Shown piece by piece: positions 18,673-28,007 of a stretch of 59,827 nt of DNA (position 1 is its first letter; each line of letters opens with the position of its first letter). The translations under genes were made by a program, and so were the position numbers. Under the pieces are notes generated by a model. It ran no database searches. It saw only the letters and a list, made by a program, of their open reading frames with translations, and was not told the origin of the DNA. The stretch is from Bacteroidales bacterium UBA5548 (GTDB lineage: Bacteria > Bacteroidota > Bacteroidia > Bacteroidales > UBA932): assembly GCA_002425935.1 (NCBI GenBank), contig DINE01000005.1, forward strand, positions 1 through 59,827. The letters run 5' to 3'.

Positions 18673-19683
18673 CTACCAGCCAAAGGGGTGTTGAGCCATC
18701 TCTTTGGCTGCAAAAGGGTGATAGTCTCCTTTAAGACCAACAGGAACAGAGTTACGAATATCGTAAACTATCTGAATTGATTTTCTGGCCTCTTCGATGC
18801 CGAAACCCTCGCCCTTGAGTATTTTTTTATATGACTCAGTGTGGAGGTCTGCAAATCCATCTGTAAACTCTATCTCATGGCCGTCCACATTGAATGAACG
18901 GTATATTCTCTGCCCTTTGGATGAAATCTCTTCCGGAAGAGTTGCAGCATTTATGCTAAGGAAATATCTTACTCTTGCCTTTTTGAACTCTATATATCCG
19001 GCTACTCTGTCGTGACTTTTAACATTAACCACACTCTTTTGAACATCACCGAATACCCAATTGAGCATATCATAGAAGTGGATACCAATATTGGTTGCAA
19101 TACCGCCGCTTTTACGAACATCACCCTTCCAGCTTGTAAAGAACCAGCTGCCTCTTGAGGTGATGTATGTAAGATCCATATTGTAGATTTTATCTGCAGG
19201 ACCATTATCAACCATATTTTTAAGGTCGATAATTGACTTATGATATCTCATCTGCAGAATAGTATATACCTTTTTGCCGCTCTCTTCCTGCGCCTTTTCA
19301 AGTGCATCAAGGTTCCACGGGTTCAAAACTAGTGGCTTCTCTGAGATTACGTTTGTTCCAATCTTAAGACCGTATCTTATATGTGCGTCGTGAAGGTAGT
19401 CAGGTGAACAAACTGACAGATAGTCAACACCTGCACCATCGCTTTTAAGCTTTGACAAATGTCTGTCAAAGAGTTCAAATTCCTTAAAGAATGAGCACTC
19501 CGGGAAGTAACTGTCCATAATACCAACACTGTCAAAGGGGTCAACAGCAGCTACAAGGTTATTTCCGGTCTCCTTTATTGCCTTCAGGTGTCTTGGGGCG
19601 ATGTATCCTGCCGCTCCCATTAAGGCAAACTGATTTACTTTTTCCAATTTAATCAATTTTTTATCGTCTTTTTTACCAACCAA
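18673..19683 (-). CDS. WlbA/WbpB-like UDP-sugar oxidoreductase (copy 2)
   Basis: A 336-residue Gfo/Idh/MocA family NAD(P)-dependent oxidoreductase. After a 16-residue lysine-rich extension, the Rossmann start FALMGAAGYIAPRHLKAI is followed by the EKPLVLNPWNLDAL motif, DLTYITSRGSW and the GGIATNIGIHFYDML block. These match WlbA/WbpB, which oxidise UDP-N-acetylglucosaminuronic acid at C3 on the way to diacetylated mannuronic acid. It is a tandem paralogue of the gene upstream and overlaps it by 11 bp. The partners expected for that pathway (6-dehydrogenase, aminotransferase, acetyltransferase) are not next to it. Confidence 0.85.
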   Translation of the reverse strand: MVGKKDDKKLIKLEKVNQFALMGAAGYIAPRHLKAIKETGNNLVAAVDPFDSVGIMDSYFPECSFFKEFELFDRHLSKLKSDGAGVDYLSVCSPDYLHDAHIRYGLKIGTNVISEKPLVLNPWNLDALEKAQEESGKKVYTILQMRYHKSIIDLKNMVDNGPADKIYNMDLTYITSRGSWFFTSWKGDVRKSGGIATNIGIHFYDMLNWVFGDVQKSVVNVKSHDRVAGYIEFKKARVRYFLSINAATLPEEISSKGQRIYRSFNVDGHEIEFTDGFADLHTESYKKILKGEGFGIEEARKSIQIVYDIRNSVPVGLKGDYHPFAAKEMAQHPFGW

Positions 19684-20668
19684 ACGGATGCTTTGCGCTT
19701 TCCAGTGCCGCGAAGGGGTGATAGTCTCCTTTCAGCCCAACGGGAGTTGCATATCTAATATCGTGTACAGTTTCTATTGACCCTCTTGCCTCCTCCAGTC
19801 CAAATCCGTTGCCATTTAGTATGTTAATGTACGAGTTTGTATGAAGTTCAGTGAAGCCGTCAGAAAACTCAACCTCATTCCCCTCCATTAAAAGTGACCT
19901 GTATGTTCTTTTGCCCGCCTCTTTGGCCTCTTGTGGAAGTGTGTCGTAGTTAATGCTTAGGAAATACCTTACACGCGCCCTCTCCATCTCCAAAAATCCT
20001 GCCACCCTGTCGTGCCCGCTAACATGCACAATATTCTTTTTTACTTTACCAAATACCCATGTGAGCATATCGTAAAAGTGTACGCCAATATTTGTAGCAA
20101 CGCCTCCACTCTTTCTCTCATCACCTTTCCAGCTTGTATAGTACCAGTTTCCTCTCGAGGTGATATATGTGAGGTCAACATCATAAACTTTATCAGCAGG
20201 CCCGTTTTCAATTTTGTTCTTAAGGGCTATAATTGCATCGTGGAGCCTAAGTTGCAAAATGTTGTAAACCCTCTTTCCGGTCTCCTGCTCAACTTTCATC
20301 AACGCATCGATATTCCAGGGGTTGAGAACAAGCGGTTTCTCGCAAATAACATCTGCTCCGGCCCTTAGACCGAATCTTATATGTGCATCGTGAAGATAGT
20401 TTGGAGTGCAGACAGATACATAGTCAAGCCCTCTTGAACAGCCATCTGCACATGCTTGCTCTGAGTGCTTCATCTTGTTAAGGTGCCTCTCAAGCAGTTC
20501 AAACTGAGTGAAAAAAGAGCAATTTGGGAAGTAGGAGTCGATAATACCAACAGAATCAAACACATCGTATGCCGCACACAGGTTATTCCCTGTATCCTTT
20601 ATGGCCTTCATATGTCTTGGGGCAATATATCCGGCAGCGCCAATAAGGGCAAAATTCTTCACAGACAT
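19673..20668 (-). CDS. WlbA/WbpB-like UDP-sugar oxidoreductase (copy 1)
   Basis: A 331-residue paralogue of the downstream gene, with the same landmarks: FALIGAAGYIAPRHMKAI at the N-terminus, CEKPLVLNPWNIDAL, DLTYITSRGNWYYTSWKGD, GGVATNIGVHFYDML and a YHPFAALESAKHPFGW end that the other copy nearly repeats. Start MSVKNFAL at 20668 is chosen because the upstream extension of the open frame is unlike the family. This copy resembles Bordetella WlbA most closely. The two copies may have different substrates. They lie downstream of the rhamnose genes, which suggests supply of an acetamido uronic sugar for the same surface glycan. Confidence 0.87.
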   Translation of the reverse strand: MSVKNFALIGAAGYIAPRHMKAIKDTGNNLCAAYDVFDSVGIIDSYFPNCSFFTQFELLERHLNKMKHSEQACADGCSRGLDYVSVCTPNYLHDAHIRFGLRAGADVICEKPLVLNPWNIDALMKVEQETGKRVYNILQLRLHDAIIALKNKIENGPADKVYDVDLTYITSRGNWYYTSWKGDERKSGGVATNIGVHFYDMLTWVFGKVKKNIVHVSGHDRVAGFLEMERARVRYFLSINYDTLPQEAKEAGKRTYRSLLMEGNEVEFSDGFTELHTNSYINILNGNGFGLEEARGSIETVHDIRYATPVGLKGDYHPFAALESAKHPFGW

Positions 20669-20734
20669 TAGGTTTTTTAAATATCTGGCAAATATACACA
20701 AAATGTGCCACGGTAGTGTACCAAAATACAATTT

Positions 20735-21133
20735 CTAACCAAAAAGGGTATCTTCGGGTAAAACCGGAGTATATGGACCCTCTTTTGCTTCAAAAATTAC
20801 TGTATTTCGGTCAATTACTTCTAAATTGTGATAAACACCGGCCGGGATTTCGATGCCATATTTACCCTCACAAGGGTCAAGTAGGTGGGTTGACTCAAGA
20901 GAACCGTCACTTTTATAGAAATGCACCTTGAGTGAACCTCTCAGTACAATATAGGTTTCAGCAGTGTGGTTATGCCTGTGAGGCGGGACCACTGACCCGG
21001 GTTCAATTGCATTAAGCAACTTCTGGGCTTTTGCATCAAGTGTCTCGTGAAAGTTGTAATTCATTCTGAGCCTTGGTGATACTTTAGCCTCTTTGCTCAG
21101 CTTATCCAGAAAGTCATCATCTATCAGTTTCAT
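20735..21133 (-). CDS. WbuC-family cupin protein
   Basis: A 132-residue cupin with the metal-binding pattern PPHRHNHTAETYIVLRGS (near residues 50-67) and GIEIPAGVYHNLEV (near 97-110), matching the WbuC family found in O-antigen and other surface glycan clusters. The biochemical activity of WbuC proteins is not established; sugar isomerase or sensor roles have been proposed. The open frame extends upstream, and starts at 21133 (MKLIDDD) or 21139 (MAMKLIDD) both overlap the rfbB end by about 20 bp. It is in line with rfbB on the minus strand. Confidence 0.8.
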   Translation of the reverse strand: MKLIDDDFLDKLSKEAKVSPRLRMNYNFHETLDAKAQKLLNAIEPGSVVPPHRHNHTAETYIVLRGSLKVHFYKSDGSLESTHLLDPCEGKYGIEIPAGVYHNLEVIDRNTVIFEAKEGPYTPVLPEDTLFG

Positions 21134-22190
21134 TGCCATACATCTCCCTGTAATATTTAAGATAATCACCGCTTGTTACGCGTTCCATCCACTCTTTGTT
21201 TTCGAGATACCATTTTACAGTCTTCTCAATTCCCTCTTCAAACTGTAAAGACGGGGTCCAGCCCAGTTCACTGTTTAGTTTTGAAGAGTCTATTGCGTAC
21301 CTGAGGTCATGGCCCGCACGGTCTGTAACATAGGTTATAAGCTTTTCGCTGCTCCCCTCAGCTCTTCCCAGCAATCTGTCAACTGTTTTAATCAACACTT
21401 TTATAAGATCGATGTTTTTCCACTCGTTAAAGCCTCCAATGTTGTATGTTTCACCTCTTTTGCCTCTATGAAAGATTAAATCGATTGCTGCCGCATGATC
21501 CTGAACATAGAGCCAGTCCCTTACATTCTCACCCTTACCGTAAACTGGAAGAGGCTTATTGTTAACAATATTGTTTATGAAGAGCGGAATTAGCTTTTCG
21601 GGAAACTGATAACTACCATAATTATTTGAACAATTGGAGATTACAACAGGCAAGCCGTATGTATCGTGGTATGCCCTAACAAAGTGGTCACTTGAAGCTT
21701 TGGAGGCTGAATATGGTGAATGGGGGTCATACCTGGTCTCTTCTGTAAAATAGGTTCCCTCATCTTCAAGAGAGCCGTAAACTTCATCGGTAGAGACATG
21801 ATAAAATAGGTTTCCTTCAAACTTTTCGTTTCTCTCTCTCCATATATTCTTTGCCGCCTGTAGCAGTGTTAGGGTACCCATAACATTTGTCCTGGCAAAA
21901 GAGAAAGGGTCTTTTATTGATCTGTCTACATGTGACTCTGCAGCAAGATGGATGACAGAATCTATTTTGTGCTCTTTGATTAAGCTGACAATCAGTTCGT
22001 AATCGCAAATATCCCCTTTTACAAAAGTATAGTTGGGGCTCTTCTCAATGTCCTTAAGGTTTTCAAGGTTACCGGCATAGGTTAGAAGGTCCAGGTTCAC
22101 AATTTTATATTCTGGATATTTGTTAACCATCAATCTTACCAGATGTGACCCAATGAATCCGGCTCCGCCGGTGATTAAAATATTTCTCAT
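21117..22190 (-). CDS. rfbB: dTDP-glucose 4,6-dehydratase
   Basis: A 357-residue extended short-chain dehydrogenase that converts dTDP-glucose to dTDP-4-keto-6-deoxyglucose, the second step of dTDP-L-rhamnose synthesis. The NAD motif GGAGFIGSHL (residues 8-17), STDEVYGSLEDEGTYF, the catalytic YSASKASSDH (Tyr near 160) and NCSNNYGSYQFPEKLIPL are all present. Length is normal. It lies between rfbD and wbuC in an rfbACDB-type operon read on the minus strand. Confidence 0.96.
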   Translation of the reverse strand: MRNILITGGAGFIGSHLVRLMVNKYPEYKIVNLDLLTYAGNLENLKDIEKSPNYTFVKGDICDYELIVSLIKEHKIDSVIHLAAESHVDRSIKDPFSFARTNVMGTLTLLQAAKNIWRERNEKFEGNLFYHVSTDEVYGSLEDEGTYFTEETRYDPHSPYSASKASSDHFVRAYHDTYGLPVVISNCSNNYGSYQFPEKLIPLFINNIVNNKPLPVYGKGENVRDWLYVQDHAAAIDLIFHRGKRGETYNIGGFNEWKNIDLIKVLIKTVDRLLGRAEGSSEKLITYVTDRAGHDLRYAIDSSKLNSELGWTPSLQFEEGIEKTVKWYLENKEWMERVTSGDYLKYYREMYGNETDR

Positions 22191-22213
22191 CTCAATATAT
22201 TTTGCCGGTTAAA

Positions 22214-23098
22214 CTACTCGTTATCATTAATTTTAAGGAAGAAATCATTGAGTGACTCTCTCCAGTGAGGGATTGTGATTCCCATTACAGACTTGATTTT
22301 ACCCTTGTCAAGAACCGAAAAGTCAGGCCTTTTAGCCTTTGCTGGGAATTTATCGCTTGTAACCGGATCTGTTTTACACTGTGACCCGCTCAATTTGATA
22401 ATCTCAACGGCAAAATCATACCAACTGCAGACACCTTCGTTGGAGTAGTGGAATACCCCCTCTGCCACTCTCTTCTCTGCCTCTCCACAATACTCCCTCT
22501 TAATTATCTCTGTAATGATTTTAGCCAGATCGGTTGCATAAGTAGGCGTGCCTACCTGATCAAAGACTACATTTAACGAGTTTCGTTCCGATGCAAGACG
22601 TATTATCGTTTTCGCAAAGTTGTTTCCGAAAGCGGAGTACAACCACGATGTCCTGATGATGATGTGTCTGCACCCGCTCTTTATTATCCCACTCTCTCCC
22701 AGTAATTTACTCTTTCCGTAAACCCCTGTCGGATTGGTTAAAGAGGACTCTTTATATGGAACAGACGATTTTCCGTCGAAAACATAGTCAGTTGAAATGT
22801 GAATCAGGGTTATGCCTCTCTCTGCCGCAAGCCCGGCAATAAGGCCGGGTGCAAGGCCATTAACCTGCATTGCAAGTTCGGCTTCATCTTCTGCTTTGTC
22901 AACAGCAGTATAAGCAGCGCAGTTAACAATCAGATTTGTTTGGTTTGAGTCAAGAAATGTGGCAAGCTCCTTTGCGTTGCTGATATCCAGCTGAGGGAGA
23001 TCTGTAAAATGGTAATTATTAGACTTATCGGCAATAAGCAACTCCCTCAGCTCACTTCCGAGCTGCCCTTTTGAACCTGTAATGAGAATGTTTGCCAT
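22214..23098 (-). CDS. rfbD: dTDP-4-dehydrorhamnose reductase
   Basis: A 294-residue NAD(P)H-dependent reductase for the last step of dTDP-L-rhamnose synthesis. It shows the Rossmann motif GSKGQLGSEL (near residues 8-17), NCAAYTAVDKAEDE, HISTDYVFDG and the catalytic YGKSKLLGE. Length is usual. It is 23 bp downstream of rfbC and 23 bp upstream of rfbB in the same operon. Confidence 0.95.
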   Translation of the reverse strand: MANILITGSKGQLGSELRELLIADKSNNYHFTDLPQLDISNAKELATFLDSNQTNLIVNCAAYTAVDKAEDEAELAMQVNGLAPGLIAGLAAERGITLIHISTDYVFDGKSSVPYKESSLTNPTGVYGKSKLLGESGIIKSGCRHIIIRTSWLYSAFGNNFAKTIIRLASERNSLNVVFDQVGTPTYATDLAKIITEIIKREYCGEAEKRVAEGVFHYSNEGVCSWYDFAVEIIKLSGSQCKTDPVTSDKFPAKAKRPDFSVLDKGKIKSVMGITIPHWRESLNDFFLKINDNE

Positions 23099-23121
23099 TG
23101 CAATTGAGTTTGGATTTAAAT

Positions 23122-23691
23122 TCAGGGATAGAGTTTATGGTTGTAGTCGAAAAGTTTAGCCTCTTTTAACAGAGGGTGGTTTTTGTCCTTTTCGCTGAGA
23201 ATAATATCAGAAGAGGGAATTTGCCAGTCAATAGCAATCTCCGGGTCGTTCCACATTATGGCTGCTTCGCTTGATGGTGTGTAGTAATTGTCACATTTGT
23301 AACTGAACAGACATTCGGGACTAAGTACCAGAAATCCGTGTGCAAACCCCCTTGGGATGTACATCATTGTCTTATTCTCTTCACTTAAGATTGCAGAGAC
23401 ATATTTCCCGAATGTTGGAGAGCCTTTTCTGATATCCACAGCAACATCAAGCACAGTTCCGTAAACCACTCTTACAAGTTTGCTCTGCGAGTATGGCGGA
23501 AGCTGATAGTGAAGCCCTCTGAGCACACCATATGTCGATTTAGAGTCATTGTCCTGAACAAACCTGGTATTGCACACCTCCTCTTCGAACCTTGCTGCTG
23601 AAAATGATTCAAAAAAATAGCCACGGCTGTCGTAAAAGACTTTGGGTTCAATCAACACGACGCCCTCAATAGGGGTCTTTATAATATTCAT
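23122..23691 (-). CDS. rfbC: dTDP-4-dehydrorhamnose 3,5-epimerase
   Basis: A 189-residue cupin-fold epimerase. Diagnostic blocks are EPKVFYDSRGYFFESF near the N-terminus, the catalytic-histidine segment GVLRGLHYQLPPYSQSKLV (near residues 57-75) and IPRGFAHGFLVLS. Its ATG overlaps the rfbA stop codon by 4 bp. It is the third enzyme of the dTDP-L-rhamnose pathway. Confidence 0.96.
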   Translation of the reverse strand: MNIIKTPIEGVVLIEPKVFYDSRGYFFESFSAARFEEEVCNTRFVQDNDSKSTYGVLRGLHYQLPPYSQSKLVRVVYGTVLDVAVDIRKGSPTFGKYVSAILSEENKTMMYIPRGFAHGFLVLSPECLFSYKCDNYYTPSSEAAIMWNDPEIAIDWQIPSSDIILSEKDKNHPLLKEAKLFDYNHKLYP

Positions 23692-24563
23692 CTCTCTGTA
23701 AGTTCTTTAAGATATTGACCATACTGGTTTTTTGCCATTGTGCCGGCAATCTGCAACAGCCTCTCCTTTGAAATCCACCCCTGAGCATAAGCAATCTCCT
23801 CCAGACAGGCAATCTTAAGCCCCTGTCTCTTTTCGATAACCTCCACAAATCCCGAAGCCTCTGCCAATGAGTCGTGGGTGCCGGTATCGAGCCATGCAAA
23901 TCCACGCCCTAGTGTTTGAACTTTAAGCTTGCCCTCATTGAGAAACTCCTGATTTACGGTGGTGATTTCAAGCTCTCCCCTTGCAGACGGTTTTATCTTT
24001 TGAGCAATTTCTACAACTTTGTTCGGGTAAAAATAGAGACCAACAACGGCATAATTGCTCTTTGGATTCTGAGGTTTCTCCTCTATACTAAGCACTTTGC
24101 CGTTCTTATCAAACTCTGCCACGCCATATCTCTGGGGGTCGTTAACATAGTAGCCGAAAACTGTAGCAACTGAGCTCTCAGCTGCGTCTTTTACAGCCTC
24201 TTTTAACATGGTTGTGAAGTTTTGCCCGTAAAATATGTTATCCCCAAGCACAAGACAGGCTGTATCGTTGCCAATGAACTCCTTTCCAATTATAAAAGCC
24301 TGTGCAAGACCATCCGGACTGGGCTGCGGAGCATACTCAAAATTAACCCCGTAGTCGCTGCCATCTCCCAGAAGTCGTTTGAATCCGGGAAGATCATCAG
24401 GTGTTGAGATTATCAGGATATCCTTAATCCCCGCCAGCATCAGAACAGAGATGGGGTAGTAGACCATTGGTTTGTCGTAAATTGGCAGAAGTTGCTTTGA
24501 TACCCCTTTTGTGATTGGGTAGAGCCTTGTGCCTGAGCCTCCGGCTAGAACGATGCCTTTCAT
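23688..24563 (-). CDS. rfbA: Glucose-1-phosphate thymidylyltransferase
   Basis: A 291-residue nucleotidyltransferase that joins dTTP and glucose-1-phosphate to start dTDP-rhamnose synthesis. The N-terminal LAGGSGTRLYPITKGVSKQ (residues 6-24), VLGDNIFYGQNF and the EKPQNPKSNYAVVGLYFY block are conserved. It is the first gene of the rfbACDB cluster; the promoter is probably in the 24-bp gap or within the upstream patatin gene, so read-through from there is possible. Confidence 0.96.
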   Translation of the reverse strand: MKGIVLAGGSGTRLYPITKGVSKQLLPIYDKPMVYYPISVLMLAGIKDILIISTPDDLPGFKRLLGDGSDYGVNFEYAPQPSPDGLAQAFIIGKEFIGNDTACLVLGDNIFYGQNFTTMLKEAVKDAAESSVATVFGYYVNDPQRYGVAEFDKNGKVLSIEEKPQNPKSNYAVVGLYFYPNKVVEIAQKIKPSARGELEITTVNQEFLNEGKLKVQTLGRGFAWLDTGTHDSLAEASGFVEVIEKRQGLKIACLEEIAYAQGWISKERLLQIAGTMAKNQYGQYLKELTER

Positions 24564-24587
24564 AGTTAGCTGTATTAGATTGCGAAT

Positions 24588-25607
24588 TTAATCATTTTCG
24601 GCCATTTTTGCCGAAAGTGTTTTGCATATTGAATCAAAGAGAGATGTGTTATGGTCTATGTAGTGCTGGGCAGCAGAGTTCAACTTCTGGATATTGCTCC
24701 GGGAGGCCTTGTCGATTCTTATGTCTGCAGTAAGCATTGGAGGCTCGATTCTTATATAGTTTTGAGGAACCCCGTTAATAGAAAAGATCTGTTGAGTCTG
24801 GTAACCAACAGTTTCGGCAACTGCAGACATTAGTATGTCAAGAATCGGATTGAGCCAGTGTATATATCCAAAATGTTTTGTCTTGTTGTAATGATATGGT
24901 TTAATTACCTTTCCGGTTCCCGCTGAAATCATGTAGTAATCCGATCCCGGAATATCGGGCCATAACTTCTTAGCCTCGACAAGTGCGCACATTGCCGGGT
25001 TATTGGCGTACACACCACCATCAACCAGATGCCTCGAAGTTGAATCTTTTGCAAAAATGCGGGCAGGAATAAAGTAGCTTGGAGCCGCAGTTGTAGAGCG
25101 AACTATATCACAAAGAGTGTAATCGGCAGTCTCACCATACTTTTGCGTTGAGTAACGGCTAAAGAGAAGTGCCTTTCTGCTGCTGAGGTCATATGCAGTT
25201 ATAAGACAATCTTTCACTACCCCTGAAATATAGGAGTCTCCGACAATTTTTTTTGAAAACTCATAGAGAGCATCTTCGCAATACCGACTCCTTAAAAGAC
25301 CAAAAGCCGATCTGATGAGGTAAACCGGGCTCTTTCTGAAAAGAATAGGGCCAAGTTCGGTATAAAAATCAAGCACCTCTCCGGCGCTGTATTTTGGTCT
25401 GTTGTCTTTACCGGGCTCTTTTGGTGTAAGATAGCAACAGGTTAGAATTCCTCCGGCAGACGTTCCTGCAAGAAGGTCGAAAAAATCGGCAATTCTCAGA
25501 TTTGGATTTTGATTTGAAACCTGCATCTGCTTTTCCAGATGGGCAATAATTGCAGCAGGTAAAATACCTCGTATTCCGCCTCCGTCTATGGATAAAATTG
25601 TTTTCAA
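24588..25607 (-). CDS. Patatin-like phospholipase
   Basis: A protein of about 339 residues with the patatin hydrolase signature: SIDGGGIRGILPAAII (oxyanion hole), the nucleophile motif GTSAGG and the catalytic aspartate in VDGGVYANNP. It should cleave fatty acids from phospholipids. No ATG begins the frame; TTG at 25607 would give the typical start KTILSIDGGGIRG, and TTG at 25646 is the alternative. Some patatins of this build are effectors of nucleotide-signalling defence, but no cyclase or related gene is adjacent, so a housekeeping or lipid-remodelling role is more likely. Confidence 0.85.
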   Translation of the reverse strand: MKTILSIDGGGIRGILPAAIIAHLEKQMQVSNQNPNLRIADFFDLLAGTSAGGILTCCYLTPKEPGKDNRPKYSAGEVLDFYTELGPILFRKSPVYLIRSAFGLLRSRYCEDALYEFSKKIVGDSYISGVVKDCLITAYDLSSRKALLFSRYSTQKYGETADYTLCDIVRSTTAAPSYFIPARIFAKDSTSRHLVDGGVYANNPAMCALVEAKKLWPDIPGSDYYMISAGTGKVIKPYHYNKTKHFGYIHWLNPILDILMSAVAETVGYQTQQIFSINGVPQNYIRIEPPMLTADIRIDKASRSNIQKLNSAAQHYIDHNTSLFDSICKTLSAKMAEND

Positions 25608-25768
25608 CTTATGAATTATTAAGTCTCTTAAATTCAGAGAATTCAATTACAACGAATTTAATAAAATATTTCTTTATATGAAAAAAAATTATCCTGAGTA
25701 AAATAAATATACATGTGAAATTTTTTTTGACTATTTTTATCGTGGGAATCTAAAGAGTGTTACAGGAT

Positions 25769-27931
25769 ATGGATAAGTCATTAATCATAGGGTTGCTTCA
25801 GAATGTCGCCATTCTGCTTGCGTTTACCTTTATATATGACATTATCTGGGAGAGTGAAAAAGCATTCAGGAGCAAGTTGAATAAAATTTTAGCCGGTCTT
25901 ATAATCGGGGGTATAGGAGTTCTTTTGATGAACACTCCCTGGACACTTTCACCGGGTCTGGTGTTTGATACCAGAACCGTTCTCCTTGTAAATACAGGGC
26001 TCTTTTTTGGCCCTTTTGCCACTCTTGTGGGTGCCTCTGTAATTGGCGCCTATCGTCTGTTCATGGGTGGCCCCGGTGTTTGGATGGGATTAGCCACAAT
26101 TATATCATCTGCCTCTGTGGGGATTCTCTGGAAGCTCTACAGACCTTCATGGAGGAAGAGCAACTACATGATAGACCTTGCCATAGTGAGTTTTATAGCC
26201 CATTTTTGTATGTTTCTGTCAATCTTTCTTGTGAAGGGTGAAGAAAGCCGTGCTGAGACATTCAACACAATGACGCTTCCTATACTTACCGTCTATCCTC
26301 TCTTTGCAATTCTTGTGGGCAGGCTTTTGATTAACAGGATGAACAACCATAAGGTTAAACAAAAGCTTGAGATAAGTGAGGTGCGATATGACTCTTTTGT
26401 AAACAGAAACAGCGATATGATGTTTATGAAAGACGAGAATGGAAGGTATGTACTTGTAAACGACATGTTTTGCGAAATGGTGGGTAAGCCAAGGGAGGAA
26501 TTAATCGGTAAAACAGACCTGGAAATTTATGACAAAAAGCATAGCGGATATTACTCAGACACCGATTCCAAAGTTCTTGAAAAGGGAGAGATTGTAATTT
26601 TTGAAGAGTTGTTTAACGGAAAGTACACCGAGACCACAAAATTTCCAATAAATCTTGGTAAAGATAAGATAGGAGTCGGTGCAATCATCAGGGATGTTAC
26701 TGCCAAGCACAAAAAGAGGGAGATGCAGGAGGTGCTGCTCTATCTTTCAAGACTCTCTCAAATTGATAACGACCTTAAAGTTTTCATGGAGAAGGTCCAT
26801 TTTCACATGAAAAAACTTATTCAAGCAGAGAACTTTTACATTGCCCTGTATGACAAAGAGAGTGATAAGTATACTTTTCCATACTATGTGGATGAATTTG
26901 AAACTGTAGATCCTGAAGAGAGCTACTCTCTGCATAACACACTAACCGACTATGTAAGGCTTACCGGCAAGGGTATGCTCATTAACAGTAAGACAGAAAA
27001 AGAGATAGCCGAACATTTTCCTTTAACATACGAGGGTGAGTACTCACCCGTATGGCTGGGTGCGCCGCTTATGGACTCGTCCATGAAGCAGGTTATTGGT
27101 GTTGCTGCCGTACAGGACTATGCCGATGAAAACGCCTATAACGAGGATGATCTTATGCTCTTTGAAATCTTTGCAAATACGATTGGGATTTTTATTGACA
27201 GGATTACAATGCTCAATAAGCTTAAGGATGCTAAGGAGAGTGCAGAGCAGGCAGATAAAATCAAAACTGCCTTTTTGGCAAATATGAGTCACGAGATAAG
27301 GACACCTCTTAACGGGATAATCGGGTTTTCTGAGATGTTGATGGAAGAGGTGCAAGATAAGGAGCAGAAGGATTACTCTCAGATAATTAACACCAGCGCC
27401 CACCGTTTGTTGTCTACAATTAACGACATTATGGACATTGCCAAGATAGAGTCAGGTCAGGTGTCGGTAGTGAACGAAAATTTCAACCTTCTTCAGACAA
27501 TACGGGAGTCATATTTTTTCTTCAAAAAACAGAACCTTAAGGTTGAGCTAAAGCTGGTACTTCCAAAACAGAAAAGTATAGACATGTTGTCTGATAAAAT
27601 TAAAATCCAGCAAATTATCACAAATCTGGTAAATAATGCCGTAAAGTTTACTCCAGAGGGTTACATAGAAATTGGGTGCATTGACGAAGGGGATACGGTT
27701 CAGATTTATGTTAAAGATACTGGTATAGGAATCTCTGACGAAGATAAAGAGCGAATTTTCGAGCGCTTCACTCAGGTTGAATCAAAAGGTAAACGTGTTT
27801 ATGGTGGTACCGGTCTGGGGTTATCAATTGTTAAAGAGTATGTTGGGCTTCTTGGTGGCGAAATTTGGCTCGACTCTGAGCCAGGCAAAGGATCTAAGTT
27901 TAGCTTTCGTCTGAAAAAGCCTGCCATTTAG
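25769..27931 (+). CDS. Multi-sensor histidine kinase (5TMR-LYT, PAS, GAF)
   Basis: A membrane histidine kinase of about 720 residues. The N-terminal 190 residues form a LytS-type five-to-six-helix receptor module, with NTPWTLSPGLVFDTRTVLL and the GPFATLVGASVIGAYRLFMGG block typical of it. A PAS domain (about 200-315), a GAF domain (about 330-485), the dimerisation helix with phosphorylated His near residue 508 (NMSHEIRTPLNGIIGFSEM) and an ATP-binding domain (NLVNNAVKFTPEG, DTGIGISDED, GGTGLGLSIVKEY) follow. There is no receiver domain and no adjacent response regulator. ATG at 25769 is preferred to GTG at 25757. The cue and partner are unknown. Confidence 0.9.
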   Translation: MDKSLIIGLLQNVAILLAFTFIYDIIWESEKAFRSKLNKILAGLIIGGIGVLLMNTPWTLSPGLVFDTRTVLLVNTGLFFGPFATLVGASVIGAYRLFMGGPGVWMGLATIISSASVGILWKLYRPSWRKSNYMIDLAIVSFIAHFCMFLSIFLVKGEESRAETFNTMTLPILTVYPLFAILVGRLLINRMNNHKVKQKLEISEVRYDSFVNRNSDMMFMKDENGRYVLVNDMFCEMVGKPREELIGKTDLEIYDKKHSGYYSDTDSKVLEKGEIVIFEELFNGKYTETTKFPINLGKDKIGVGAIIRDVTAKHKKREMQEVLLYLSRLSQIDNDLKVFMEKVHFHMKKLIQAENFYIALYDKESDKYTFPYYVDEFETVDPEESYSLHNTLTDYVRLTGKGMLINSKTEKEIAEHFPLTYEGEYSPVWLGAPLMDSSMKQVIGVAAVQDYADENAYNEDDLMLFEIFANTIGIFIDRITMLNKLKDAKESAEQADKIKTAFLANMSHEIRTPLNGIIGFSEMLMEEVQDKEQKDYSQIINTSAHRLLSTINDIMDIAKIESGQVSVVNENFNLLQTIRESYFFFKKQNLKVELKLVLPKQKSIDMLSDKIKIQQIITNLVNNAVKFTPEGYIEIGCIDEGDTVQIYVKDTGIGISDEDKERIFERFTQVESKGKRVYGGTGLGLSIVKEYVGLLGGEIWLDSEPGKGSKFSFRLKKPAI

Positions 27932-28007
27932 TCCTGCCACAACTCCTTTGGCAAATTTTTTGTAACTTTATTGTCAAACCAAATTATTAACGAAAACTAT
28001 TAAAATT

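Noticed and set aside
24588..25607. CBASS-type defence effector (patatin)
   Set aside because: No CD-NTase, HORMA, TRIP13 or E1/E2-like gene is adjacent; neighbours are rfbA and a histidine kinase.
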